From Azospirillum sp. RU38E (GTDB lineage: Bacteria; Pseudomonadota; Alphaproteobacteria; Azospirillales; Azospirillaceae), in assembly GCF_900188385.1 (NCBI RefSeq), contig NZ_FZOI01000024.1, positions 1 to 63,662 of the forward strand: a stretch of DNA of 63,662 bases, written 5' to 3'. Shown here in pieces: positions 14,326 to 23,110 of this stretch. The notes under the pieces were generated by a model. The model had not been told where the DNA came from. It saw nothing but the letters and a program-made list of their open reading frames with translations, and ran no database searches. Made by a program: the position numbers and the translations under genes. Every line of letters starts with the position of its first letter. Positions within the stretch are counted from its first letter, which is position 1.

Positions 14326-16626
14326 TTAAAACCGGGTCTCCAATGAAACGCCTAAAGTACGCCGCCCCTCACGCACATTCCAGTTTACATAATTGCCAAC
14401 ATTGGCAAACGGTGTAGCCAAAATCGCAGCTTTGAAGTTCTCGTCAAACAGGTTGCGGGCGAACAGGCCGACGCGCCAGGCCCCATCCTCCGCGCCCAGT
14501 CCCAGGGAGACATTCATCACCCCATAGGCCGGGTGCCGGGTATCCGGGTTGCCAACGGCGTTATAGGTCTTGTCCCGCCAGGCATAGTTCACATTCATAT
14601 CGAACAGCAGGCCATTGAAGATGTCGCGTTCATAGCTGGCCCCCAGCGTGTAGCTGACCTTGGGTGCATTGGCCAACGGATCGCCCTTGGCCTGATAGAG
14701 CGGGTTGGCGCTGGTGGAGCCGGGGGCGTTGCACTGTGCCGCAATGGCGGCCGCCCCCTGCTGCTGGATATTGTTGGGGCAGGCCGTGAGATAGTCGGTA
14801 AAGGCCGCATCAGAATAGGAAAGCGAGGCGTTCAGCCGCAATTCATGGGTCACCTGCAGGTTCGATTCAATCTCAAACCCCTTGCTGCGCAGCCCGCCCG
14901 CGTTTTCGGTCAGGAATTCCGAACCGCGCAGCACGGCCGTTTGCAGGTTCTTGTACTTGTCATGGAAAAGGTTGCCGTTCAGCGTCAACCGCCCATCCAG
15001 CAAGGTGGTCTTGGCCCCGATGGTGAAATCATCCACGGTCTGCGGGTTGACCAGGGTGCGCGTCCCGCTCAGCGCGGAGAAGGTGACCGTCGGCCCCAGA
15101 TAGCCATGGGCATAGGTGCCATAGAGCAGCACATCATCGACCGGCTTATATTCAGCACCGATGCGGCCCGACAGGCTGCTGTCATTCACCTTGCCGGTGG
15201 AGCGGGGGCGCGGCGTGTAGGGGGTGACATTGGCCGGCAGCTCGGGATCACGCACCGACCAGTTGCTGGCCTCCACCCAATCCTTGGAGATACGCAGGCC
15301 CCCCAGCAGGCTGAACTGGTCCCCCAGATGCAGCTTGCCATCACCGAACAGGGCCGCACTGTCCGTCGTCGTTTCCCCGCTGTTCAAACCCGCCGTGATG
15401 GAAAGCGTGACCGGCGCAAAGGGCAAGGCCGGGCGCAGCAAGGCGCTTTCACCCGTCTGATCCACCTTCTGGCGCGACAGGTAAATCCCCGTCACATATT
15501 CCAGCGTCTCGTTTTTGGGGGAGGTCAGGCGGATTTCCTGCGACAGCATGGAACGCGCCGTATTATTGCGCCGTGCCTCAAAGGTGGAAAGCGGGCCGGC
15601 ATCAATGGCATAGGTGCTGGGCCGCATATCCTGTCCCCGCCAGGCTGACAGGGATGTCAGTTCATAATCACCCAGCAGCCAGTTCAGTTCCAGTGAACTG
15701 CCATAATTGCGCTCATCCTCGTTACCAGCGCCATTTTCAACCGAACTCTCATTGTCATAGGACGGGGTGACACCCAGCGAGGCGAGATTGACACCTGGCG
15801 GATTGAAACGGGGGTCACCCGTGGGCACCTTGTTCAAGGTCCAGAGCTGGCCCGGCCCCTTCTGCTTGCGGCGGGAATAATCGGCGATCAGATAGGCGGT
15901 GAAATTGTCCGACGCCTCCAGCAACAGCTTGCCGCGCACGCCCTGGCGGGTCGTGCCGCCCCATTCCTCGTTCCGCACCACATTCTTGACGAACCCGTCA
16001 TAGCGCCGATCAAAGGCATAGATGGCCATGGCCGCATTCTCGGCCAGGGGCACATTCAGGTTGCCATGAATATCCGTTTCGTTGAGCGAGGCGTAGGAGG
16101 CGAAAAGATCACCCGATACGGCATTCATGTCTGGCCGGCGCGTGGTGATGGAAATCACCCCGGAAGAGGCGTTCTTGCCGAACTGGGTGCCCTGGGGGCC
16201 TTTCAGCACTTCCAGCCGTTCAATATCGCCCAGGCTTTCCACCGGGCTGCCAAAGCCGACGACGACGCCATCCACCACCACGCCGACGGGGCTTTCAGAG
16301 GAACTGGCAAAGCCGCCTGCATTGCCCACACCACGCAGCCGGAAACCGGCATCATTGGGGGTGGACCCGAACTGCACACCCGGCGTGGTATATTGAATAT
16401 CGGTCAGGCCCTTGATGCCGGTGGCGGCCAGTTGCTCGGCACTCACCGCTGTCACGGCCAGCGGCACATCCTGCAGCTTTTCCTGGCGGCGGGATGCGGT
16501 GACGACCACCTCATCCAGCAGGATGGCGTCGGACTGTTGGGCCAGGGCTGGCGGCGCCAGCCCGACCAGCAGGGCGATGGCGGCGGCATAGCTGCGCAGG
16601 CAGCCGTGTTGAACGACCTTCTTCAT
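14326..16626 (-). CDS. TonB-dependent receptor, probable importer for the adjacent glycoside locus
   Basis: A 766-residue outer-membrane receptor. It has a Sec signal peptide ending ALA at residue 28, a TonB-box-like DEVVVTA (38-44), a plug domain (about 55-165, with RLEVLKGPQGTQFGKNASSG), and a 22-strand-type barrel ending in Phe (LGVSLETRF). There is no STN signalling domain, so it is not FecI-coupled. This subfamily commonly imports plant-derived carbohydrates or aromatics in alphaproteobacteria. It is the last gene in the minus-strand series of glycosidase and ring-cleavage genes, 334 bp after the LysR gene, which supports a role in importing the glycoside; the exact ligand is inferred. 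An IS3 element abuts its 3' end. Confidence 0.88.
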   Translation of the reverse strand: MKKVVQHGCLRSYAAAIALLVGLAPPALAQQSDAILLDEVVVTASRRQEKLQDVPLAVTAVSAEQLAATGIKGLTDIQYTTPGVQFGSTPNDAGFRLRGVGNAGGFASSSESPVGVVVDGVVVGFGSPVESLGDIERLEVLKGPQGTQFGKNASSGVISITTRRPDMNAVSGDLFASYASLNETDIHGNLNVPLAENAAMAIYAFDRRYDGFVKNVVRNEEWGGTTRQGVRGKLLLEASDNFTAYLIADYSRRKQKGPGQLWTLNKVPTGDPRFNPPGVNLASLGVTPSYDNESSVENGAGNEDERNYGSSLELNWLLGDYELTSLSAWRGQDMRPSTYAIDAGPLSTFEARRNNTARSMLSQEIRLTSPKNETLEYVTGIYLSRQKVDQTGESALLRPALPFAPVTLSITAGLNSGETTTDSAALFGDGKLHLGDQFSLLGGLRISKDWVEASNWSVRDPELPANVTPYTPRPRSTGKVNDSSLSGRIGAEYKPVDDVLLYGTYAHGYLGPTVTFSALSGTRTLVNPQTVDDFTIGAKTTLLDGRLTLNGNLFHDKYKNLQTAVLRGSEFLTENAGGLRSKGFEIESNLQVTHELRLNASLSYSDAAFTDYLTACPNNIQQQGAAAIAAQCNAPGSTSANPLYQAKGDPLANAPKVSYTLGASYERDIFNGLLFDMNVNYAWRDKTYNAVGNPDTRHPAYGVMNVSLGLGAEDGAWRVGLFARNLFDENFKAAILATPFANVGNYVNWNVREGRRTLGVSLETRF

Positions 16627-16960
16627 GGTCTATTCCCTCCCGAAAGCGATTTTGTTGCGCGGCAAGCCAATCCCATTGCGGCCCTGGATCAACCGGGCCG
16701 CCGGGTCATGACGCATTTGCCGTCTGGCTTTTTTAGAACAGGCCCACCGTCGTCAGACGCGCGGTACCCTGAGTGACAACCGGATCATGTTTCCCCCTGT
16801 CCGCCCGCTTTTGCGGGCTTGTCGGCGGTGACGGCTGTTCCGCCGAACAGCACCGTCACCGAACCTTTTCATTGTTCATCAATAACAGAGCCGTCCCCCA
16901 ACCGTTCATTTTCATTCAACATCATGTGTATTTCGCAAAATGATGGTTTGGGACGAAATC
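16627..16960 (-). promoter_or_regulatory. Structured leader region between LysR gene and TonB receptor gene
   Basis: These 334 bp hold no full gene. They contain a long nested hairpin at 16826-16861 (outer stem CGGTGACGG/CCGTCACCG, inner stem CTGTTC/GAACAG), and a second hairpin at 16803-16817 (CCCGC, loop of about five, GCGGG). Next on the minus strand is an SD-like GGGGG and an 11-codon frame at 16788-16753 (MIRLSLRVPRV). A TTGAAT half-site (complement of 16914-16919) lies near the LysR end. There is no U-tract after the hairpins, so they look more like processing or attenuation structures than a strong terminator. Confidence 0.4.
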
Positions 16961-17881
16961 TCATTTACTGGAACTGCTGATATCGGCAGCCACATCGCGC
17001 ATGAAGGTGCGCATCCAGGCCATGCCGGGGTCACTGGACCGGTGCTTATGCCATTGCAGCATTTGCGTGAACCCGCCCAACTGGATGGGCAGTTCCAGCA
17101 GCCGCAGCGGCAGCCGCCGGGCCCAGATATTGGCAGACCGGCGGTGCATGGTGGCAATCCGGTCAGTGCCCATCACGGCATCGGCCACCAGGGTGAAATT
17201 GGGGGCATAGATGGTGATGTTGCGGCGGAAGCCGCGCGCGGCCAGCAGCTCATCATCAATATGCGGCACCTTTGTCGGCCCCATGCTGGTGCCGACATGT
17301 TCCAGGTTCAGATATTGTTCCAGGGAAATGCTGTCCCCGATCAGCGGGTTGTCCTGCCAGCAGACACAGACAAAATCATCCTTGAACAAGGGCTCGCGGG
17401 GATATTCCTCCACCGTGCGTTTTTCCGGCACGATCAGGAAATCGGCCACCCCCTGGCGCAGATGTTCGGCCGCGTTTTCCGTGGTCAGCACGGTACGAAT
17501 ACGGATGCCCGGCGCGCGTTCACGTAACCGCCGCACCACCTCCGCCACGAACACCAGGAAAGCATAGTCAGACGTGATCAGGGTGAAGGTCCGTTCCTCC
17601 CCCGCCGGGTCGAAGCCGGCACGGCTGGCGGAGATGCGTTCCAGCTCCACCAGCGTGTCCCTCACCTGCGCCCCCAGCATTTCGGCAAAGGGGGTGGGCA
17701 CCATGCGGCGGCCCACCTGCACGAACAGCTCATCCTCGAAATATTCACGCAGGCGGCGCAGCGCGTTGCTGACGGCGGATTGCGTCATGTTCAACTGCTG
17801 CGCCACCTTGCTGACGCTTTCTTCCGCCAGCAGCTTGTCCAGAATGACAAGGAGATTCAGGTCAAGCCGGTTGAAGCGCAT
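16961..17881 (-). CDS. LysR-family regulator, NodD/FdeR-like
   Basis: The 306-residue product begins MRFNRLDLNLLVILDKLL, the N-terminus typical of NodD-like LysR proteins, with a winged HTH (SKVAQQLNMTQSAVSNALRRLR, about 24-45). The effector domain keeps segments seen in NodD (ITSDYAFLVFVAEVV; TDRIATMHRRSA; LGGFTQMLQWHKHRSSDPGM). NodD and FdeR proteins are known flavonoid-responsive activators. The gene sits 37 bp behind the GH106 gene in the same direction, so it is probably the local regulator of the glycoside operon. The family assignment is strong; flavonoid as effector is inference from subfamily and neighbours. Confidence 0.88.
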   Translation of the reverse strand: MRFNRLDLNLLVILDKLLAEESVSKVAQQLNMTQSAVSNALRRLREYFEDELFVQVGRRMVPTPFAEMLGAQVRDTLVELERISASRAGFDPAGEERTFTLITSDYAFLVFVAEVVRRLRERAPGIRIRTVLTTENAAEHLRQGVADFLIVPEKRTVEEYPREPLFKDDFVCVCWQDNPLIGDSISLEQYLNLEHVGTSMGPTKVPHIDDELLAARGFRRNITIYAPNFTLVADAVMGTDRIATMHRRSANIWARRLPLRLLELPIQLGGFTQMLQWHKHRSSDPGMAWMRTFMRDVAADISSSSK

Positions 17882-17918
17882 GGTCCATCCCTAGGGTCTT
17901 GTTTTTTATGGCGCTACC

Positions 17919-20900
17919 CTACCCGCGATCCCCCTGCGGCGCCATCCGAACCAGACGCACCGGGCCAGCCAAACCCGATGGCAGCAGGGGGGCCTTGGGA
18001 TCGGGGTGCAGCAGCGGATGGGTATTGGCGGTAACTGGCCCCCCCACCCCCGCCGCGTCACCGGCGATCCGGTTGGGCCACAGGTTGCTGACGGCGATGC
18101 TGATGCGGTTTTCCCCCGGCTGCAACGCCGCCCCCACCTCCAGGCGGAAGGGGGGCTTCCATGCGGTGCCCACCGGCTGGCCATTGATGCTGACGCTGGC
18201 CAGTTCCTTGACCGTGCCCAGGTCCAGTTCCACGGGCTTGCCCTTCCAGTCGGCCGGGACCGTCACCGTGGTTTCATAGGTGGCTGTACCGGCAAAATGG
18301 CGGATAGCCGGTTCGGCCCGTTCCGTCCACAGGCCCAGTGCCGGAAGCGCCACCCGATCCGGCGTACCCTGCCCGGCGGGGAAGCGCAGCGTCCAGCCAC
18401 CCGCCAGCGGCAGGCTTGCCACCTCCACCGGGGCTGACACCGTGCGGGCGGGGGCCGGGGCCGCACCACGCTGCACGATGAACACAGCCTGATGCGGCAA
18501 CAGGGTCAGCGGCACCAGCGTGCGGCCATCCTGCTGGCGATAGCTGGCGGGTTCCACCTTGCCGCTGTCGGCGTGCCACAGGCTGACATCCTTGCCATCG
18601 CCGCGCAGGGACAGGGTAACGGTCTCGGCCCGGTCCTTCTGGTTGGCGATGAACCAGATATCCGCCTCCTCCGTCCGCCGGTGCGACCAGACGATATCCG
18701 CATCAGCAGCACCATCGACCGTCAGATCAGCCCCGACATTCAGGTCGGCCAGTGCGGCGGCAATGTCCGCGCCCGGATAAAGCCGCCCCTGCCCTACCCG
18801 GCGCGCTGCCGTGCTTGCCCCGTCCGGTCCCCAGATTTCCTGGATCAGCGCGGCCACCTTGACCGCATCATCGCCCAGGCTGGGGCTGCCGATGGGCCGG
18901 GGGGACAGCACAGCACCGCCCTGCCCCAGCAGGTCACGCAGCCGCGTCAGTACCGGCAGGGACAGTTTTAAGCGACCGTCACCACCCGGCGGGATGACCA
19001 GCAACCGGTAGGTGGCCCCCGACGGGGCAAGCCACTGCCCATCCTTCACGGCCAGCAGTTCCGTCACCGCATCCCGGCCCACGAAATCCAACCGGTTCCC
19101 GGCAGGCACGGCCAGCGGCAACCGGTCCGGGTCCGGCGGGGCGACCGCCGCCCCTTCCCCATAGAACCAGGCGACATCCGCCACGTTCCGCCCTTGCTGC
19201 TGCAGGAAGGACGACCGGGCCAGATACTGCATCCAGGGGCCAGCCTGTTCGGCCCAGGTTTCATGCCGGGTGAAAAACTGCCCGAACGGCCCCAGCGTGA
19301 TGCCGGGGCGCAGATCATCCAGCGGTTGATGCGGGGATGTATGGATGACGAAACGGTTCACACCCCGCGCCAGGAACCGATCGGCAAAGGGCTTCAGCGC
19401 TGCCGGCGTCGCCGTGAAGGGCGGGATGAAGGGCAAGGCGGTTAACGCCTCTGCCGCCACGATATTCTGACCATAGAAATGCGCCGCTGATGCCGCCTCA
19501 GCAATGTCGGACGTATGGGCCGGATCGGACGGCGCACCGGGCGGCATCTGCCAGAATTCACCCATGGGAATGTCGGTGAAGCGCTTGTTCAGCAGCCCGT
19601 CGCCCGTGGTGGGCAGACGGGTGCCCATCGCCTCCCCGTAATAACCCAACCCCTTTTCATGGGCGAAGTCGCGGATGGTTCGGAAATGCGCCTCGGCCAG
19701 CAGATCGGCAATGGTCCGGCGGAAATCCCAGAGGAACCGCTCACTATCCGCCACCGATCCGACGATACGGCCCGTCAACACCGGCAGCCAGGGCAGCAGA
19801 TCATAGCCGCGACGACGCTTGAATTCCGCCGGCAAAGCCGGGGTCCAGTTGGCTTGCCCCGCCTCCCAACTGTCGGTCAGCAGGTTTTTCAGCCCATTGG
19901 CCCCGCGCAGTTCGCCCAGCGCCTGATCAACCTGATTGAAATAGCCCTCCAGATAGGCGCGTACAGCAGCGCCATCCAGCTTGTCCACCTCAAGCCCCGT
20001 GCCTTCCGGGTCGGCGGGGTGGTTTTTCGTGCCGGTCAGGGAATAACCCAGGCGCAGCACCTGCCAGCGACCCGGCGGCGGCGTCCAGTCCAGCGTGCCG
20101 TCAGGTCGCAGCTTCGCCGTCAGGTCGATCACCTGATCGCGCGGCACGGCGGCGCGGTTCTGCGGGGTGGCCGTATTGTAATCCCGCATCGTGTCATAGG
20201 CGGCCTTGGCCTGCCAGCGGTCCAGCAAAGCTTCCGTCTCGAACCGCACTTCCGTCACCGCATGGATCGTCTGCGGGGGAATGCCCGGTAGGGCGACAGC
20301 CTGTGGCGGCAGCGGGTCGAAGCGGAAACGCCAGCGCTGCGCCTTGGCTGCCGGCAGGGCAATGGTGCGCACAGGGGCGGAGGCGGGGAAGGCCACCACC
20401 TGCTGCGGGGGTACGCGCACCAGTTCCCGGAACGCGCCCGTTTCGTCGGCAATTTCCACCACGCCGGCGGGCGACAGCGCATTCAGCGGATCTTCAATGG
20501 CCGATGCCAGGGTCAGTGCCGGCAGGCTGACCGGCTTGTCAAAGGCATATTCCACCCAGGCCAAACCGCCATCCGGCGTCTTCTGTTCCAGATGCAGCAC
20601 CTGATCATAGCGCCCATCGGCCAGCAGGGCGGCATCCCCGGCACTGCTGGTGATCCGCGGCTTCAAGGCCGTCAGCGGCGTCACCCCATCGGCCAGCCGA
20701 TAGGCCAGCACCGCCACATCGGCATAATGGGTGGGCGTCGGCACAGGGGCGGCAGCCGCGCGTGGCTTGGCCCCGCGCACCGGCGGCGGGGGCGGCAGGC
20801 GCAGTTCAGGCGGCAGCGGCATGTCCTGGAACGGGCCGCTGTTGCGCGGCGGGGATGCCAGGGTGCCCTTGAAGGGCTTGCCCCCCTCCAGCAGCGTTTC

Positions 20901-21335
20901 GCTCCAGACCAGTTTCTTCATGCCCTGCGCCGGCTTCACCCAGGGGCCGCCCGTCTCGCTCCACCCCGCCGACGCCGCCATGGTCATTTCCAGCCCCAGC
21001 GCGTCGGCCCGTTCCGCCGCGCGCCGCACCATGGAACGCCATTCCGGCGAATAGACCGTGACCGGCTTTTCCAACAGCAGCGGTGTTTCCAGATTGCCGG
21101 TGAAAAGCTGGAAACCGCCAATGCCGACGCGGTTCATCCAGGCCAGATCCTTGTCAATGCCATCGGCACTGACATTGCCGCCCAGCCAGTGCCACCAGAC
21201 GCGCGGCTTGGCTGCCGCCGGCGGGGCCTGGAACCCGTCGCGCAGCGCATCCGCCGCCAGGGCCGAGGTGCCAGAAAGCAGACAGGCCGTCAGCAGCGCC
21301 GCCGCGAGCCCCCTTACGGTGCGACCATTACGCAT
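17919..21335 (-). CDS. Exported GH106-family alpha-L-rhamnosidase-like glycosidase
   Basis: The 1138-residue product starts at ATG 21335 (a TTG two codons upstream is less likely). It has a Sec signal peptide (LAAALLTACLLSGTSALAADA), then the GH106 opening PRVWWHWLGGNVSADGIDKD with WMNRVGIGGFQLF and AASAGWSETGGPWVKP. A long catalytic region (LTDSWEAGQANWTP; GYYGEAMG) follows, with a C-terminal galactose-binding-like beta-sandwich (ISVAVSNLWPNRI-type end). GH106 enzymes cleave alpha-L-rhamnosides, including rhamnosylated flavonoids and pectic side chains. It overlaps the preceding membrane-protein gene by 8 nt and acts in the periplasm or at the outer membrane. Exact linkage specificity is not visible. 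Confidence 0.85.
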   Translation of the reverse strand: MRNGRTVRGLAAALLTACLLSGTSALAADALRDGFQAPPAAAKPRVWWHWLGGNVSADGIDKDLAWMNRVGIGGFQLFTGNLETPLLLEKPVTVYSPEWRSMVRRAAERADALGLEMTMAASAGWSETGGPWVKPAQGMKKLVWSETLLEGGKPFKGTLASPPRNSGPFQDMPLPPELRLPPPPPVRGAKPRAAAAPVPTPTHYADVAVLAYRLADGVTPLTALKPRITSSAGDAALLADGRYDQVLHLEQKTPDGGLAWVEYAFDKPVSLPALTLASAIEDPLNALSPAGVVEIADETGAFRELVRVPPQQVVAFPASAPVRTIALPAAKAQRWRFRFDPLPPQAVALPGIPPQTIHAVTEVRFETEALLDRWQAKAAYDTMRDYNTATPQNRAAVPRDQVIDLTAKLRPDGTLDWTPPPGRWQVLRLGYSLTGTKNHPADPEGTGLEVDKLDGAAVRAYLEGYFNQVDQALGELRGANGLKNLLTDSWEAGQANWTPALPAEFKRRRGYDLLPWLPVLTGRIVGSVADSERFLWDFRRTIADLLAEAHFRTIRDFAHEKGLGYYGEAMGTRLPTTGDGLLNKRFTDIPMGEFWQMPPGAPSDPAHTSDIAEAASAAHFYGQNIVAAEALTALPFIPPFTATPAALKPFADRFLARGVNRFVIHTSPHQPLDDLRPGITLGPFGQFFTRHETWAEQAGPWMQYLARSSFLQQQGRNVADVAWFYGEGAAVAPPDPDRLPLAVPAGNRLDFVGRDAVTELLAVKDGQWLAPSGATYRLLVIPPGGDGRLKLSLPVLTRLRDLLGQGGAVLSPRPIGSPSLGDDAVKVAALIQEIWGPDGASTAARRVGQGRLYPGADIAAALADLNVGADLTVDGAADADIVWSHRRTEEADIWFIANQKDRAETVTLSLRGDGKDVSLWHADSGKVEPASYRQQDGRTLVPLTLLPHQAVFIVQRGAAPAPARTVSAPVEVASLPLAGGWTLRFPAGQGTPDRVALPALGLWTERAEPAIRHFAGTATYETTVTVPADWKGKPVELDLGTVKELASVSINGQPVGTAWKPPFRLEVGAALQPGENRISIAVSNLWPNRIAGDAAGVGGPVTANTHPLLHPDPKAPLLPSGLAGPVRLVRMAPQGDRG

Positions 21336-21762
21336 GAACAAGCCCCCGATGAAGCAGGCCGCGCAGCGACCATAAGGTGACGCAGCAGGCCAGGACCGCG
21401 CCCAGCGGCAGTTTCAGCCACAGGACCGCCGCAAAGGACAGAACATCCGTCCCGCGCAGCAGCAGCGCCACCGTCGGCACCAGCACCAGCACGGCCAGCA
21501 ACGCCAGCAGCAGCCCGTGCAACAGGATGAAACGGATGCTGGGGGTGGGCGACAGATGCCGCCGGTTGATCAGGCTGGGCACCACCGACCCCATCAAGGT
21601 GATCATGAAACAGGTTGGCACCAGATCGAACAGCAGGCCACCAACGCCCCAAACAGGGGCCTCTGCCGTGCCGCCAAAGGCCAGCAGGCTGAAGCCATAG
21701 TTCAAGGCGCTGTTGATGGCCATGCTGATCGCGGTTTCGCGCGCGATCAGCCCCCGGCTCAT
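21328..21762 (-). CDS. Small integral membrane protein of unknown function
   Basis: I do not recognise the family. The 144 residues contain about four hydrophobic segments (AISMAINSALNYGFSLLAFGG; the stretch around VPTCFMITLMGSVV; LLHGLLLALLAVLVLVPTVAL; LPLGAVLACCVTLWSLRGLL) joined by short loops. It starts on an ATGA overlap with the GH1 gene and overlaps the start of GH106, so it is translationally coupled between two exported glycosidases. An inner-membrane accessory or transport role in the locus is a guess. Confidence 0.7.
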   Translation of the reverse strand: MSRGLIARETAISMAINSALNYGFSLLAFGGTAEAPVWGVGGLLFDLVPTCFMITLMGSVVPSLINRRHLSPTPSIRFILLHGLLLALLAVLVLVPTVALLLRGTDVLSFAAVLWLKLPLGAVLACCVTLWSLRGLLHRGLVHA

Positions 21763-23081
21763 GCCACGGCCCCGTTACGCTTAGCGATGGAACCCAGATG
21801 GGCGGCACTGGGCTTGGGCGTGCGCTTCAGCGTCTGCCGGTCCACGGCAACCAGCCCGAATTTCGGACCATAGCCGGCAATCCATTCAAAATTATCCAGG
21901 AAGGACCAATGCAGATAGCCCTTCACCGGAATGCCATCGGCCAGACAAGCCTTTACGGACGCCAAGGCCCCATCGATATAGGCGATGCGGCGTGTGTCAT
22001 CGGTGGTGGCGATGCCATTTTCGGTGACATAGACGGGCCGCCCCGTGGCCGCATGGGCATAGCGGATGGTGGCACCCAATGCCTGGGGATAGAATTCCTC
22101 CCCCATCTGGGTCAGTTCCGCGCCCTCCGGCGGGTGCATCAGGCCCTTGGCGTCGAAGCGGTTGCGGCCATAGGTCTGCACGCCGATGAAATCATCCGCC
22201 TTGGCCGCATCCAGCCAGGCTGCGTTCAGATAGTCACGCACCTTGTCGCGGACAGAATCTGCCCCCACGGCCTGATCATCGACCAGGGCCAGGGAGACGC
22301 CGACCGGGAAATCACCCGGCCCTGCCTTGATGGCGGCCACCGCTTTGCGGTGCCCTTCCAGCAGGTTGGGCAACATGGCATCCTGATCACCGAACTGGGC
22401 GGCCGAAAAGCGGCTTGACCCCGCCAATGCCGCCGCCCCCTGCATGGCCTTGGGCATCTCTGCCAGGATGGGCGGCGGCACGATGACATGCAGCAGCCGG
22501 CCCAGATTGGGTTCATTCAGGGTAACGGCGATCCCGGTAAGGTCGCCAACCGCCTTCACCGCCCGTTCACAGAAGCGTGCGAAACTGTCGGCGGAACCCG
22601 TTACCTCCCATCCGCCGCGCTTGGCAAACCAGATAGGTGCCGAGAAATGGTTGAAGGTGATGGCCGGTGTCAGGCCCTTTTCCCGGCAGGTGGCGGCGAC
22701 GCGGCGGTAATGGTCCAGGGCTTTGTCATCGAAACGCCCCTCCTCCGGCTCAATCCGCGCCCATTCCAGGGAGAAGCGAAAAGCATTGAAGCCGAGTTGC
22801 GCCGCCAAGGCCAAATCCTCGGCGTAACGGTTGAAAAAATCGCAGGCGATGCCGGATTTCTCCCGGAAGGGGCCGGGCTGCAACTGTTCCAGCAGCCAGG
22901 TATCGCTGTTGCTGTTATTGCCTTCCGTCTGATGGCCGGATATCGCCGCCCCCCAGAGGAAACCTTTGGGAAACGGGTTGCCCGCCGATGCGGCAAACCC
23001 GCGCCCCGGCAACCCGGCCAGCGCCATGGCCGCCGGTACAGCGGCCAGCAAGGTGCGGCGGTGCACAGCCTTCTTGTTCAT
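21759..23081 (-). CDS. TAT-exported GH1-family beta-glycosidase
   Basis: A 440-residue protein started at ATG 23081 because GGGAGG lies 5 nt upstream and the reading matches the family from there; a longer upstream frame only overlaps the next gene. A twin-arginine signal (AVHRRTLLAAVPAAMALAG) precedes the GH1 barrel (FPKGFLWGAAISGHQTEGNN). The acid/base Glu is in TLNEPN (Glu190), the nucleophile in YVTENG (Glu354), and an aglycone-side HWSFLDNFEW follows. GH1 enzymes usually release glucose or related sugars from aryl or alkyl beta-glycosides. With GH106 beside it, the pair could strip a rhamnosyl-glucose disaccharide from an aromatic aglycone in the periplasm. Confidence 0.9.
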   Translation of the reverse strand: MNKKAVHRRTLLAAVPAAMALAGLPGRGFAASAGNPFPKGFLWGAAISGHQTEGNNSNSDTWLLEQLQPGPFREKSGIACDFFNRYAEDLALAAQLGFNAFRFSLEWARIEPEEGRFDDKALDHYRRVAATCREKGLTPAITFNHFSAPIWFAKRGGWEVTGSADSFARFCERAVKAVGDLTGIAVTLNEPNLGRLLHVIVPPPILAEMPKAMQGAAALAGSSRFSAAQFGDQDAMLPNLLEGHRKAVAAIKAGPGDFPVGVSLALVDDQAVGADSVRDKVRDYLNAAWLDAAKADDFIGVQTYGRNRFDAKGLMHPPEGAELTQMGEEFYPQALGATIRYAHAATGRPVYVTENGIATTDDTRRIAYIDGALASVKACLADGIPVKGYLHWSFLDNFEWIAGYGPKFGLVAVDRQTLKRTPKPSAAHLGSIAKRNGAVA

Positions 23082-23110
23082 GTTTTCCTCCCGTCCATTC
23101 TTTTGTGTTT

